Positions 8,270 through 17,142 of a DNA stretch of 64,000 nt are shown piece by piece. The stretch comes from Methylotenera_A sp963701715 (GTDB lineage: Bacteria; Pseudomonadota; Gammaproteobacteria; Burkholderiales; Methylophilaceae). Below the pieces are notes generated by a model, which saw only the letters and a program-made list of their open reading frames with translations, was not told the origin of the DNA and made no database searches. Position 1 is the stretch's first letter. Each line of letters opens with the position of its first letter. Where the stretch lies: NCBI GenBank assembly GCA_963701715.1, contig CAVPAX010000002.1:62001-126000 (forward strand). The letters are read 5' to 3'. A program made the position numbers and the translations under genes.

Positions 8270-10162
8270 CTATTGGGATTCTTCAGTTTTCAAATCATTT
8301 TCAGTCATCACACGATTTTTACCTGTTTTTTTCGCAAGGTACATTGATTGGTCTGCACGATGCAATACTGCAGCCTCTTTTTCGTTATTTTTTAGCAATG
8401 CTACCCCGGCACTAAAAGTAATGAGTAATCTATCGTTATTGCCCATAAAAAACTGTTTTGTCAGTGCGCGCTGCAAACGCTGGATAGTCGTGACAGCCTG
8501 ATCTAGACCAGTATCCGGAAGTAATATTACAAACTCTTCACCGCCAAAACGTGACACTACATCCGTTGGCCTTACCGTAGCTTTTATTACTTTAGACAAG
8601 TGCTGTAATGCCGTATCTCCTACATGGTGTCCATAGGTATCGTTTAAACTTTTGAAATTATCAATATCAAGTAGAGCAACGCTTAGCTGATTACCTCCAC
8701 GCTGAGCGCGAGAAATCTCTCGAACCATAGCTTCATCAAGGCCGCGCCGATTAAGTACGCCTGTCAACTGGTCTACCCGCACCGCTTCACTAAGTTGTGA
8801 CAACTCCTCTTGCAGTTTGCGAATTTTTTCTTGTGCTGAATCCACATTATCACGTTGCTGCAATAATGCCTCTCGTGAACGCACAATTTCCGCCTGCATT
8901 GTATGCGTATCCTGCATCAGATTTTCCAGAATGTCATTAATTTGTAAGATATCTTCAGTTTCTGATAACTTGTCAGCATACCCTTCAATCTTCTCTTGAT
9001 AAGTGCCGCTTGAATCAGACATGTGGACCAGACGATCCGCAAAAGTCGCTATCATATTTTTAAATGAACTTTTAGCTTCATTCAAGCTATGTTTGAGCAT
9101 GCCTTGCTTGTATATCACTTCTTTCAGGCTTTTTTCAGCGTCTTGAATCAAGGCTCTTTCAAGTGGACTTGAAACGATGGTCTGCACCACGGCAATCTGA
9201 CCGCGAATCCATTGATCATCCGCCACTAATTCACTGATATTATCCACTAATAATTTGAGTAATCTCAGTAGATCCTGCTTCATCCCCTCTTCGCTAGCGC
9301 CAACCAGTTCAACACGCACCAGAAGCGCTCTAAACTGTTTGGCCATAAACTGCCAATCCTTTAATTTACGCGCCTTTTCGGTAAGGATAAAAATCTCCAG
9401 CGCTTCCTCTTTAAGTTCCGGATAGCCATCTAACCTTGGAATCAGTCCATGATTAAGTGACTGTTTCAGCATATCCTGCAAGATGCGGAAGGTTTCCTGA
9501 AACTGATCTGTATCATATGGTGCAACGGTAGACTTCTCGATGGGTTTAGAATCAATATTTGCAGAGACAGTTAAATCGGCGGAGGGGGTTTTAACAGCAA
9601 GTTGAACAATGGCCTCGTCCTCAACTTCTTTAACATCGATTATTTCGCCAGAATGCAACCCCGCCTTGCTCACCCCATATTGCATCCATCCATTCGTCAT
9701 GGTCTGGATTTTTTGCGGTAACAGCGGATCGCTGCCGTAATTGATAAGAACTCTTTCTAATAATTCTTTTTTTTGCGATGCATCCAGTCCTACATGTTTA
9801 GTATCCCAGCTAAGCAAAAGTTGCCGAATTGCATCTGGCCACTGCTTGGAATACGTGACGCTGGTATCCATGCTTGCACCTAATAATGCAGGCAATGCAG
9901 TCCAGTTGCGCTGTTTTAATAATTTTTCCCAGCGATTAATCCAATTGTTTTGTTCAGGCGTTTTGTTTGGCAATCCCCTGAGTGTTCTCTTAATTGCACT
10001 GTCTAGGCTTTCTGATGTTGAAATTCCAGAGATTTCGTTATAGATAGTCTGATAATTATCTGGTGTAGGCTCTACTTGGCGCGCAGCCATCTGTTTGATA
10101 GTTTCACGCGCAATATTGATAGGCACAAGAGCCGGGGGTTTTTGTTTACTGACATTAAGCAT
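8270..10162 (-). CDS. Diguanylate cyclase (GGDEF domain) with long helical N-terminus
   Basis: A 630-residue protein. The C-terminal GGDEF domain (about residues 460-620) has DQLTGVLNRRGLDEA, the active-site GGEEF at 540-544 and a product-inhibition I-site RPTD at 531-534, exactly five residues upstream. It should therefore make cyclic di-GMP and be feedback inhibited. Residues 1-450 are largely helical, with a strong coiled-coil just before the GGDEF domain (about 380-455), probably for dimerisation. No membrane segments are seen. It sits 73 bases upstream of the histidine kinase gene on the same strand, near the flagellar block, which suggests a role in motility or attachment. Confidence 0.93.
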   Translation of the reverse strand: MLNVSKQKPPALVPINIARETIKQMAARQVEPTPDNYQTIYNEISGISTSESLDSAIKRTLRGLPNKTPEQNNWINRWEKLLKQRNWTALPALLGASMDTSVTYSKQWPDAIRQLLLSWDTKHVGLDASQKKELLERVLINYGSDPLLPQKIQTMTNGWMQYGVSKAGLHSGEIIDVKEVEDEAIVQLAVKTPSADLTVSANIDSKPIEKSTVAPYDTDQFQETFRILQDMLKQSLNHGLIPRLDGYPELKEEALEIFILTEKARKLKDWQFMAKQFRALLVRVELVGASEEGMKQDLLRLLKLLVDNISELVADDQWIRGQIAVVQTIVSSPLERALIQDAEKSLKEVIYKQGMLKHSLNEAKSSFKNMIATFADRLVHMSDSSGTYQEKIEGYADKLSETEDILQINDILENLMQDTHTMQAEIVRSREALLQQRDNVDSAQEKIRKLQEELSQLSEAVRVDQLTGVLNRRGLDEAMVREISRAQRGGNQLSVALLDIDNFKSLNDTYGHHVGDTALQHLSKVIKATVRPTDVVSRFGGEEFVILLPDTGLDQAVTTIQRLQRALTKQFFMGNNDRLLITFSAGVALLKNNEKEAAVLHRADQSMYLAKKTGKNRVMTENDLKTEESQ

Positions 10163-10335
10163 AGTATTTGTCGACTGATTAGCTATTTATCAAAATATAT
10201 ATTGGTTATATTTTCCTACTAATAGTCAAAATCAAAAGCGAATTAAGGAGTACTTTTACCGCTCAATTTTAAAGAAACGCCAACCTTTTACTCTGCAAAC
10301 AATGAAAGTATCTGTAAAAAATCCTATCCAACTCA

Positions 10336-10363
10336 CTGACAATTTCTCAAATTAAGGTAAAAT
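10336..10363 (+). promoter_or_regulatory. Sigma-70 promoter of the SRP RNA gene
   Basis: CTGACA (10336-10341), a 16-base spacer and TAAAAT (10358-10363) lie just before the SRP RNA. The predicted start point, about 7 bases after the -10 box, coincides with the expected 5' end of the RNA near 10370. The position strongly supports the assignment. The remaining upstream gap from 10163 shows nothing else I can support. Confidence 0.7.
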
Positions 10364-10369
10364 CACGGT

Positions 10370-10466
10370 CGGCGGGCCTCCCCGCATTGTAAAGTAGCCA
10401 ACTTGGTCAGGTGCGGAAGCAAGCAGCCACAACTACCGAGCAAGTGCCGGGGGTAAGGCTCGCCCC
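10370..10466 (+). ncRNA. ffs: Signal recognition particle RNA, small bacterial type (4.5S)
   Basis: The SRP RNA apical loop is recognised from GGTCAGGTGCGGAAGCAAGC (10405-10424), close to the E. coli 4.5S sequence, with the GGAA tetraloop and the internal-loop residues that bind Ffh. The termini pair over nine positions (GGCGGGCCT at 10371-10379 with AGGCTCGCC at 10456-10464, one G-U), giving the expected rod-like hairpin of about 97 nt. A T-rich stretch follows. With Ffh it targets nascent inner-membrane proteins. Location directly upstream of dnaX is common in proteobacteria. Confidence 0.95.
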
Positions 10467-10529
10467 TTCTTTATCTTTTTAGCTATTTAGCCTTAGACGA
10501 AAACAAGATTTTCAGCTAAAGTTAAGGTT

Positions 10530-12170
10530 ATGTCATATCAAGTCTTAGCACGCAAATACCGCCCGAAATCTTTTGAAACTTTAGTCGGTCAGCCACATGT
10601 CGTACGTGCGCTGACGAATGCATTAAGCCAGCAGCGTTTACACCATGCTTACTTATTTACAGGCACGCGCGGCGTGGGTAAAACCACACTCGCGCGAATT
10701 TTAGCAAAATCACTGAATTGCGAAACCGGCATCACAGCCAGCCCCTGCGGCGTTTGTAACGCCTGCACTGAAATTGACAGGGGCCGTTTCGTAGATTTAT
10801 TAGAAGTAGATGCCGCCAGCAACACACAGGTGGATGCCATGCGAGATTTACTTGATAACGCCCAATACGCACCTACGGTAGGTCGTTTTAAGGTATATAT
10901 CATCGATGAAGTGCACATGCTTTCTAAAAGTGCGTTCAATGCCATGCTAAAAACTCTGGAAGAGCCGCCCGCACACGTTAAATTTATTCTGGCGACAACT
11001 GACCCCCAGAAAGTCCCTGTCACCGTACTATCGCGCTGCCTGCAGTTTAATTTGCGGCAAATGGCCAGCGCTACCATTGCGGATTATTTACAGCACGTTC
11101 TGACTCAGGAAAAGATCGGTTTTGAGCCTGCCGCCATTAGCCTGATTTCGCGTGCTGCTGCAGGAAGTATGCGTGATGCGCTCTCGCTGACGGATCAAGC
11201 CATCGCTTACGGCAATCAATCCGTGAATGAGGCTGAAGTGCGCAGCATGCTGGGCGCGATTGACCAGACTTATTTGTATGAGATTATTCAGGCACTCATA
11301 CAAAACAGCGGTGTTGCATTGATTGAAAAGTCCGAACAGATGCAAATGCGCAATATCTCATTTGAAGCTGCGCTAAACGATTTAGCCAATATTTTGCATC
11401 AGATCGCCATCGCGCAAACCGTACCTGAAAGCATTGCTAACGACTTGCCAGAACGCGCTTTACTGATTGATTTAGCAGGTAAGCTAAGTCCGGAAACGAT
11501 CCAGCTTTATTATCAAATTGCGCTACTGGGTCGCCGTGACATTGGTTTAGCCCCCGATGAATACGCAGGCTTTACCATGACTCTGTTACGGATGCTGGCA
11601 TTTGCACCGCAAGAGGCAGAGAAAACTGGCAAGACTGTCAGCCAGCCTAACAATGTCCAAGCACAGCCTGGCGCAAAGCAAGTCGCGCAAAGCTTACCTC
11701 AAACACAGCCCATTGAATCGGCACCAAAACAAGTTAAAAATGCAGAAATAGAGGCCCTGGGAACCGCACCGGCATTGCCTTCCAGCCCGATTGTTTTTGA
11801 TGGGGACTGGCGAAAACTGGTTGAACAAAATCTCAAGCTCGGTTTGGCGCGCGCATTGGCACAGAATTGTGAGCTAGTGGCTTTTGATGAAAACAGCCTG
11901 ACTTTGCGCGTAGCTGAAAATCAAAAACATTTAGTGAGCGTTAATTATCAAGAAAAACTGTCAAATGCAATTGCCGAGCATTTTGGCAGAAAAATGCGCC
12001 TGAATTTTGAAATTAACAGTGACGCCAACACCCCTGCCAAACAAAATGCAGTGGAAAAAGCCAATATAAAATCTAACGCGGAGGCCGCTATTATGCAGGA
12101 TAGTTTTGTGCAGGCACTTATACAGGATTTTGACGCGTCTATCATTCCCAATTCAATTAAGCCCGTTTGA
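10530..12170 (+). CDS. dnaX: DNA polymerase III subunits gamma/tau
   Basis: A 546-residue clamp-loader ATPase. Walker A is GTRGVGKT (45-52), zinc-binding cysteines are C64, C73, C76 and C79, Walker B is DEVH (126-129), and the sensor SRC motif follows in VTVLSRCLQF. Domain III continues to about residue 365; the region after it is shorter and less conserved than in E. coli (643 residues), with a recognisable domain near 420-500. It loads the sliding clamp and, in the tau form, couples polymerase to helicase. I did not see a clear A-AAA-AAG slippery heptamer, so a frameshifted gamma form is not evident. The dnaX-ybaB-recR order is conserved. Confidence 0.97.
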   Translation: MSYQVLARKYRPKSFETLVGQPHVVRALTNALSQQRLHHAYLFTGTRGVGKTTLARILAKSLNCETGITASPCGVCNACTEIDRGRFVDLLEVDAASNTQVDAMRDLLDNAQYAPTVGRFKVYIIDEVHMLSKSAFNAMLKTLEEPPAHVKFILATTDPQKVPVTVLSRCLQFNLRQMASATIADYLQHVLTQEKIGFEPAAISLISRAAAGSMRDALSLTDQAIAYGNQSVNEAEVRSMLGAIDQTYLYEIIQALIQNSGVALIEKSEQMQMRNISFEAALNDLANILHQIAIAQTVPESIANDLPERALLIDLAGKLSPETIQLYYQIALLGRRDIGLAPDEYAGFTMTLLRMLAFAPQEAEKTGKTVSQPNNVQAQPGAKQVAQSLPQTQPIESAPKQVKNAEIEALGTAPALPSSPIVFDGDWRKLVEQNLKLGLARALAQNCELVAFDENSLTLRVAENQKHLVSVNYQEKLSNAIAEHFGRKMRLNFEINSDANTPAKQNAVEKANIKSNAEAAIMQDSFVQALIQDFDASIIPNSIKPV

Positions 12171-12217
12171 AAAATATAATTTTTCAAAAATTTAAACATT
12201 AAAAAGGAGCAGTCAAT

Positions 12218-12526
12218 ATGATGAAAGGTGGCATGGGCAATATGATGAAACAAGCCCAAATGATGCAGGCCAATATGCAGAAAGCACAAGCAGAGCTAGC
12301 TGTAACCGAAGTGGAAGGTATTGCCAGTAATGGCATGGTAAAAGTGACAATGACCTGCAACAACGCGGTAAAGCGTGTGGTGATTGACGATGCGGCGATG
12401 GATGACAAAGAAACGCTGGAGGACCTGATTTTAATTGCCCTGAACGATGCGAGATCAAAGGCCGAGGCAACTTCTAATGCGCGGATGAGCGGCATGATGC
12501 CAGCCGGTTTTAAATTGCCTTTTTAG
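12218..12526 (+). CDS. YbaB/EbfC family nucleoid-associated protein
   Basis: A 102-residue protein starting MMKGGMGNMMKQAQMMQ, the Met/Gln-rich N-terminal helix typical of YbaB, followed by the strand region VTEVEGIASNGMVKVTM and a C-terminal helix with DLILIALNDARSKAE. The family forms dimers that bind DNA and coat the nucleoid. AAGGAG sits about 7 bases before the ATG. It lies between dnaX and recR, the standard proteobacterial arrangement, and is probably co-transcribed with both. Confidence 0.95.
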   Translation: MMKGGMGNMMKQAQMMQANMQKAQAELAVTEVEGIASNGMVKVTMTCNNAVKRVVIDDAAMDDKETLEDLILIALNDARSKAEATSNARMSGMMPAGFKLPF

Positions 12527-12547
12527 ATTAAGCTTCAATCAGCTTCT

Positions 12548-13144
12548 GTGAAAAACCCTCCAGCCTTAGAGCACCTGATCGAATCACTGCGCTGTTTGCC
12601 TGGTGTTGGGCCGAAATCGGCACTGCGTATGGCTTACCACCTATTGCAACGAGATAGAAATGGTGCCAATAGTTTAGCTTTATCACTTGAAAATGCATTG
12701 CAAGTGTTAGGTCATTGTTCACTTTGCAATAATTTTTCTGAAACTACTGTTTGTCCGTTATGCGAATCTGAAAATCGCGATGCTGCCCAACTTTGCGTTG
12801 TGGAAATGCCGACCGATTTAATGATGATGGAACAAACACAATCCTACAATGGTATGTATTTTGTGTTGATGGGGCGATTGTCACCCCTGGATGGAATCGG
12901 TCCGAAAGAAATCAATCTGGACAAACTGATTAAACGCGCGCAGGACGGCATTGTAAATGAGGTGATTCTAGCCACTAATTACACGGTCGAGGGCGAAGCC
13001 ACTGCGCATTACATCAGTGAGCTATTAAAAACTCGTGGGGTCGCGGTAAGTCGTATTGCACGCGGATTGCCAATGGGCGGTGAGATTGAGTATGTGGATA
13101 GCGGAACTTTGTCGATGGCTTTGTTAGGGCGTAAGCCTTGTTAG
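12548..13144 (+). CDS. recR: Recombination mediator protein RecR
   Basis: A 198-residue protein with all RecR parts: an N-terminal helix-hairpin-helix (LRCLPGVGPKSALRMAYHLLQ, in two parts), a four-cysteine zinc finger (CSLC...CPLC), and a Toprim domain starting at VVEMPTDLMMME, ending with a Walker-like loop near ARGLPMGGEIEYVD. RecR works with RecO and RecF to load RecA on gapped DNA. The gene starts with GTG at 12548, 22 bases after ybaB. Its stop overlaps that of the convergent gph gene by 4 bases. Confidence 0.97.
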   Translation: MKNPPALEHLIESLRCLPGVGPKSALRMAYHLLQRDRNGANSLALSLENALQVLGHCSLCNNFSETTVCPLCESENRDAAQLCVVEMPTDLMMMEQTQSYNGMYFVLMGRLSPLDGIGPKEINLDKLIKRAQDGIVNEVILATNYTVEGEATAHYISELLKTRGVAVSRIARGLPMGGEIEYVDSGTLSMALLGRKPC

Positions 13145-13806
13145 ACGAAGCGCTGATCAGATAACAAATCCAACAATTCAGCAGGTGTTTGTATCAGTGC
13201 ATCTGCACCCCACTCATTTGGTCTATCGCTGACGTCAATGTAGCCAAATAAAGCAACTACGGTTTTCATCTCCGCCGCTTTGCCTGCCTGTATATCACGC
13301 TCTGCATCACCCACATAGATACAGGACTGCGGTTTAACGCTTACATGCTTACAAGCCAGCAATAATGTTTCCGGGGATGGTTTCGGTTTCGGTGCGTCAT
13401 CCCCACTGATAATGCATGCTGCGCGGTCCTGCAAGCCCATTCTTTCAATCAAGCGGCCCGTAAAACGGCGCGGCTTATTGGTCACAATCCCCCACTTTAG
13501 TTGTTTACTTTCAATCGCTTGCAATACTTCTTCTATGCCGTGTAATAATACCGGACTACGGGTAAACACGTCGTCGTAAATATTCAAATATTCTTCGCGC
13601 AAATCTGAAAATTCAGTATCCTGCGGCCTAATACCAAAACCCAGCCCTAACAGGCCTATTGAGCCATGTGAAGCATAAGGGCGTATCACTGCATCAGTTA
13701 AGGTGGGTTTGCCGTGTCTGGCAAGCAGAATATTCAGTGCATAGCCCAAATCCGGTGCGGTATCTATCAAAGTACCATCAAGGTCAAAAAGTATTGTACT
13801 AATCAA
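13141..13806 (-). CDS. gph: Phosphoglycolate phosphatase (HAD superfamily)
   Basis: A 221-residue HAD hydrolase. Motif I is FDLDGTLID (nucleophile D8, D10), motif II is VTNKP near residue 117, and motif III/IV include KPKPSPETLLLA and YVGDAERDIQAGKAA. Length and cap pattern match Gph-type phosphatases that remove 2-phosphoglycolate from DNA repair or oxygenase side reactions. It directly follows ubiG on the minus strand, a typical betaproteobacterial pairing. HAD phosphatases are promiscuous, so the substrate is inferred from gene context. Confidence 0.85.
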   Translation of the reverse strand: MISTILFDLDGTLIDTAPDLGYALNILLARHGKPTLTDAVIRPYASHGSIGLLGLGFGIRPQDTEFSDLREEYLNIYDDVFTRSPVLLHGIEEVLQAIESKQLKWGIVTNKPRRFTGRLIERMGLQDRAACIISGDDAPKPKPSPETLLLACKHVSVKPQSCIYVGDAERDIQAGKAAEMKTVVALFGYIDVSDRPNEWGADALIQTPAELLDLLSDQRFV

Positions 13807-13807
13807 A

Positions 13808-14530
13808 CTATTCCTTAATGGTATGCATTATATAATTAACTGAAACATCATCCCCAAGTCGGTAATGTTGCGCAATCGGGTTATAACTCATACCAATCTG
13901 ATCATTAAGCGAGAGGCCTGCGGCCCTTACCCAGTTTGCCAGTTCGGATGGCTTGATAAATTTGGCGTAATCATGCGTTCCGCGTGGCAGCATATTTAAA
14001 ACATACTCAGCACCAACCACTGTAAACAAGTAAGATTTTGGATTGCGATTAATAGTAGAGAAAAATACATGCCCGCCGTGCTTGACCAGCTTGGCACACG
14101 CAGCGACCACACTGGCTGGATTTGGCACATGTTCAAGCATTTCCAAGCAAGTCACCACATCAAAACTCGATGGCTGTTTTTCGGCCAGCTCTTCCACAGC
14201 AATTAACTGATAATCTACCACGACACCACTTTCCAAACTGTGTAGCTGCGCGACTTTCAGCGCCTTTTCGCCCAAATCGATGCCAGTGACTTGTGCGCCT
14301 TTTTGCGCCATGGATTCGCTCAAAATGCCTCCGCCACAACCTACGTCAAGCACTGTTTTACCTTTAAGCGAAACGGCTGTATCAATATAATTTAGGCGGA
14401 GTGGGTTAATATCATGTAAGGGCTTAAATTCGCTGGTTTTATCCCACCATTTATGCGCCAACTCACTGAATTTGTTCAGTTCTTCTGTATCTACATTTGC
14501 CATAATTTTCGTTAGAGTTCGTGAATTCAC
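13808..14530 (-). CDS. ubiG: Ubiquinone biosynthesis O-methyltransferase UbiG
   Basis: A 240-residue class I SAM methyltransferase. The SAM-binding loop is VLDVGCGGGIL (60-70); other markers are FSELAHKWWD near the N-terminus, CLEMLEHVPNP and GGHVFFSTINRN, all diagnostic for UbiG. It performs both O-methylations in ubiquinone synthesis. The GTG at 14530 follows an AAGG four bases upstream and overlaps the stop of the preceding gene by one base. An ATG at 14503 (MANVDTEELNK) fits the family's usual N-terminus better, so the start is uncertain by nine codons. Confidence 0.95.
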   Translation of the reverse strand: MNSRTLTKIMANVDTEELNKFSELAHKWWDKTSEFKPLHDINPLRLNYIDTAVSLKGKTVLDVGCGGGILSESMAQKGAQVTGIDLGEKALKVAQLHSLESGVVVDYQLIAVEELAEKQPSSFDVVTCLEMLEHVPNPASVVAACAKLVKHGGHVFFSTINRNPKSYLFTVVGAEYVLNMLPRGTHDYAKFIKPSELANWVRAAGLSLNDQIGMSYNPIAQHYRLGDDVSVNYIMHTIKE

Positions 14531-15876
14531 TATGCCTTAAATTCGCTTAATTTGGTTTGCCATCTGGCAATAATACCAATTAGCTCTTGTGGCTCAACAT
14601 TTTGATATGCACCTTCTCCACCGTTTGGTCGATGAAACTTCAGATCACCATTCACCCAAACATGGCTCACATGCTCACGTCCAGCCACATAAACCAGATG
14701 TGATATCGGATCAAAACAAGGTTGCGTTTCTATATTGGTCAGCTTTACTGCAGTTAGATCTGCCAACTTGCCTATTTCAACCGAGCCTATTTTATCATCC
14801 AACCCCAGTGCTCTGGCACCATTTATCGTTGCCATTTCGAGTGCTTGATGTGCAGAAACTGCAGTAGCATCACCGCTCTGTCCCTTTGCCAACAATGCAG
14901 CAAGTCGCATTTCTGAGAATAAGTCCAGACGGTTATTACTGGCTGCACCATCGGTTCCCAAGCCGATATTGATGCCATGTTCCGCATATTTACTAACGGG
15001 TGCAATACCGCTTGCCAATTTCAAATTTGAGCTTGGACAATGCGCGATGCTACAACCATGCTCAGCAAGCAGATTAATCTCTGCATCATCTAGGTAAACA
15101 CAATGTGCAAGTGTAAGTGCTGGACTTAATAAACCCAAATTAGCAAATTGAGCTAATGGCCGTAAACCGCGTTTTTCCTCACTATCAATAATTTCCTGCT
15201 GAGTTTCATGCATGTGGGTGTGCACACCGATGCTTACTTGCTCGGCCATGGTCATGATGCGCTCAAACGTAATATCTGAAACCGTATAGGGTGCATGCGG
15301 TGCGAAACTAAAACTAATCAGCGGTTCATCTCGCAAACGGTCCCGTACTTCTAGCCCGCGCTGAATATATGTTTCTGCATCGTTGGCATATTGCGTAGGA
15401 AACTCCACAACAACCAAACCCAAGTTAGCACGCATACCCATTCTCAGACAGGCTTCTGCGGCAGATTCCGGGTAAAAATACATATCATTAAAGGTAGAAA
15501 TACCACCACTTAACATTTCTGCGCAAGCTAACAGTGTGCCGTCATACACAAAACTGGCTGAAACAAATTTTTGTTCCACAGGCCAGATATGGTTTTCTAG
15601 CCAAGGCATCAGAGGCAAATCATCAGCCAGGCCCCGCATCAAGCTCATGGCAGCATGTGCGTGCAAGTTAATCAACCCTGGAATCAGCACATGCTCATTT
15701 AAATGCACGGTTTCGCTTGCTTCATACATTTGGCAGGCATATGCAATTGGGCAAATATCAATGATCTTACCTGATTGAATGGCTACTGCCTGGTGTTCTA
15801 ATAGTGTATTGTTTGGCACAATCGGGCAAAGCCAGCGCGCTTCAATGATGAGGTCAACAGTCTGTTTCATGTTCAT
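14530..15876 (-). CDS. TRZ/ATZ family amidohydrolase (methylthioadenosine/SAH deaminase-like)
   Basis: A 448-residue metal-dependent deaminase. Metal ligands are visible as HAHAAM (after LIPGLINL), THMHETQQE, HCPSSNLKL and GTDGAASNN. This pattern is shared by N-ethylammeline chlorohydrolase relatives and by 5'-methylthioadenosine/S-adenosylhomocysteine deaminases; the latter activity is the more likely one here because ubiG just downstream produces SAH. It acts in the cytoplasm. It sits between ompA and ubiG, and its stop overlaps the ubiG start, indicating co-expression. The exact substrate cannot be settled from sequence. Confidence 0.85.
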   Translation of the reverse strand: MNMKQTVDLIIEARWLCPIVPNNTLLEHQAVAIQSGKIIDICPIAYACQMYEASETVHLNEHVLIPGLINLHAHAAMSLMRGLADDLPLMPWLENHIWPVEQKFVSASFVYDGTLLACAEMLSGGISTFNDMYFYPESAAEACLRMGMRANLGLVVVEFPTQYANDAETYIQRGLEVRDRLRDEPLISFSFAPHAPYTVSDITFERIMTMAEQVSIGVHTHMHETQQEIIDSEEKRGLRPLAQFANLGLLSPALTLAHCVYLDDAEINLLAEHGCSIAHCPSSNLKLASGIAPVSKYAEHGINIGLGTDGAASNNRLDLFSEMRLAALLAKGQSGDATAVSAHQALEMATINGARALGLDDKIGSVEIGKLADLTAVKLTNIETQPCFDPISHLVYVAGREHVSHVWVNGDLKFHRPNGGEGAYQNVEPQELIGIIARWQTKLSEFKA

Positions 15877-15902
15877 ATTATAACGTTTAAAATCGCAGCC
15901 AT

Positions 15903-15933
15903 AAAAAAGCCCCGCTAATGCGGGGCTTTTTTT
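15903..15933 (-). terminator. Rho-independent terminator behind ompA
   Basis: GCCCCGC (15909-15915), loop TAAT, GCGGGGC (15920-15926), flanked by six A and seven T. On the minus strand the hairpin is followed by a T-run and lies 40 bases downstream of the ompA stop. The flanking A/T runs make it potentially bidirectional, but the useful direction here is minus. Confidence 0.9.
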
Positions 15934-15965
15934 AATGCTTAAATTTTACTAAAATTAAGCATTAA
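15932..15965. repeat. Long AT-rich inverted repeat between ompA stop and its terminator
   Basis: TTAATGCTTAAATTTTA (15932-15948) and TAAAATTAAGCATTAA (15950-15965) are complementary except for one bulged A, with a single-base centre. It lies between the ompA stop codon and the GC-rich terminator hairpin. Two stem-loops in tandem could protect the ompA mRNA 3' end, or the palindrome may be a protein binding site. Confidence 0.7.
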
Positions 15966-15972
15966 CTTGTTA

Positions 15973-17079
15973 TTATTTGCACTCATTCTCTTGATGCTTT
16001 CTTTCACCATGAATTTCAACGCGACGGTTAGGTGCTAAGCATTCAACCAAAGCTTTCCCTCTAATACCTTTACACTCAACTAATGGTTCTGACTCACCTT
16101 TACCAACAGCACGAATACGATTAGCGTCAATATCATGTGAAACTAAGTGTGCTTTAATTACGTTAGCACGTTGTTCAGAAAGTTTTTGATTGTATTTCTC
16201 TGAACCAATTCGGTCTGTATGCCCTGTTACCACTACTACTTCAAACTCAGGATGTTCTTTTAATGTAGCAACAACACTATCAAGCTCAGCCACAGCGTCG
16301 CCGTTTAGCTTAGATTTGTCGAAACCAAACAACCTTTCGGCTTGAAGCGTAACAGTTTTGAATTTTGGTTCACATGGTGCTGGAGCTGCTACAGGAGCTG
16401 GCTCTGGCTCTGGTGCTGGCGCCAGTTCTGGCTCTACCGCAGCAATCGGTGCTGGCTCAGGCGCTGGTTCTGCTACTACAGGAGCCGGAGCACCAAAGCG
16501 AATCACACCGCCCAAGTTAAATAGTGTGTTGCCAATGGTTTCATCTGCATCAACAGTTCTTGCTGCATTTTGCGCTTCAGCTTTACTCCATTGATGACGT
16601 AAATCAGCTTGCAGGCCAAATGAATCATTGAATAAATACTGGGCACCCAAGCCCAAGCCAGCTAACCATGAGGTTTTACTTTTATCTGTCAAACCCAAAC
16701 CGCTGTAATCAACATCATTACGCGCAGCTCCCAAGCCGGCCAATAAGAATGGACGGAACTTATCACGGCTAAACATGTAAAGGGCATCTAAGCCTAGAGT
16801 TGTTTGTTTATATTTACCACCAGCTCCAGCAATATTTGTATCTTCATCGGCACGGTTGTAACCTAAACGACCTTGCAAATCCCAGCTTTGGCTCAATTCT
16901 TTACCAATACTGATAAAGCCGCCTGCACCATTATCAGCATCTAAATCGCTATCTGTGTTCATATAACTTACACCTGGCACAGCGTACCAAGCACCACGAA
17001 ACATATCTTCTGCAGATGCTGATAAAGCTGTCAAGCCAAGTGTTGCTGCAACAGCTAAACCTATTAAATTCTTATTCAT
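15973..17079 (-). CDS. ompA: OmpA-family outer membrane protein
   Basis: A protein of about 368 residues in three parts: a signal peptide (MNKNLIGLAVAATLGLTALS, cleavage near ASA), an N-terminal eight-strand beta-barrel of about 190 residues, a proline/alanine/glutamate-rich linker (repeated PEPAP units), and a C-terminal OmpA peptidoglycan-binding domain with TGHTDRIGSEKYNQKLSEQR. It anchors the outer membrane to the cell wall. The ATG at 17079 is chosen because AGGAG lies 8 bases before it and it opens the signal peptide; an in-frame upstream extension would add 15 unlikely residues. It is followed by a strong terminator. Confidence 0.93.
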   Translation of the reverse strand: MNKNLIGLAVAATLGLTALSASAEDMFRGAWYAVPGVSYMNTDSDLDADNGAGGFISIGKELSQSWDLQGRLGYNRADEDTNIAGAGGKYKQTTLGLDALYMFSRDKFRPFLLAGLGAARNDVDYSGLGLTDKSKTSWLAGLGLGAQYLFNDSFGLQADLRHQWSKAEAQNAARTVDADETIGNTLFNLGGVIRFGAPAPVVAEPAPEPAPIAAVEPELAPAPEPEPAPVAAPAPCEPKFKTVTLQAERLFGFDKSKLNGDAVAELDSVVATLKEHPEFEVVVVTGHTDRIGSEKYNQKLSEQRANVIKAHLVSHDIDANRIRAVGKGESEPLVECKGIRGKALVECLAPNRRVEIHGERKHQENECK

Positions 17080-17142
17080 TATTAAACTCCTGATTATAAA
17101 CGCCCATTTAAGCTTCTCATTCATGACTATACTTAATTCAAC

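Noticed and set aside
10530..12170. Programmed frameshift in dnaX producing a gamma subunit.
   Set aside because: No A-AAA-AAG type slippery heptamer with a following hairpin was seen on reading through the gene.
16342..16594. Two plus-strand open frames rich in Trp/Arg or Gly/Ala/Ser.
   Set aside because: Antisense shadow of the repetitive PEPAP linker of ompA.
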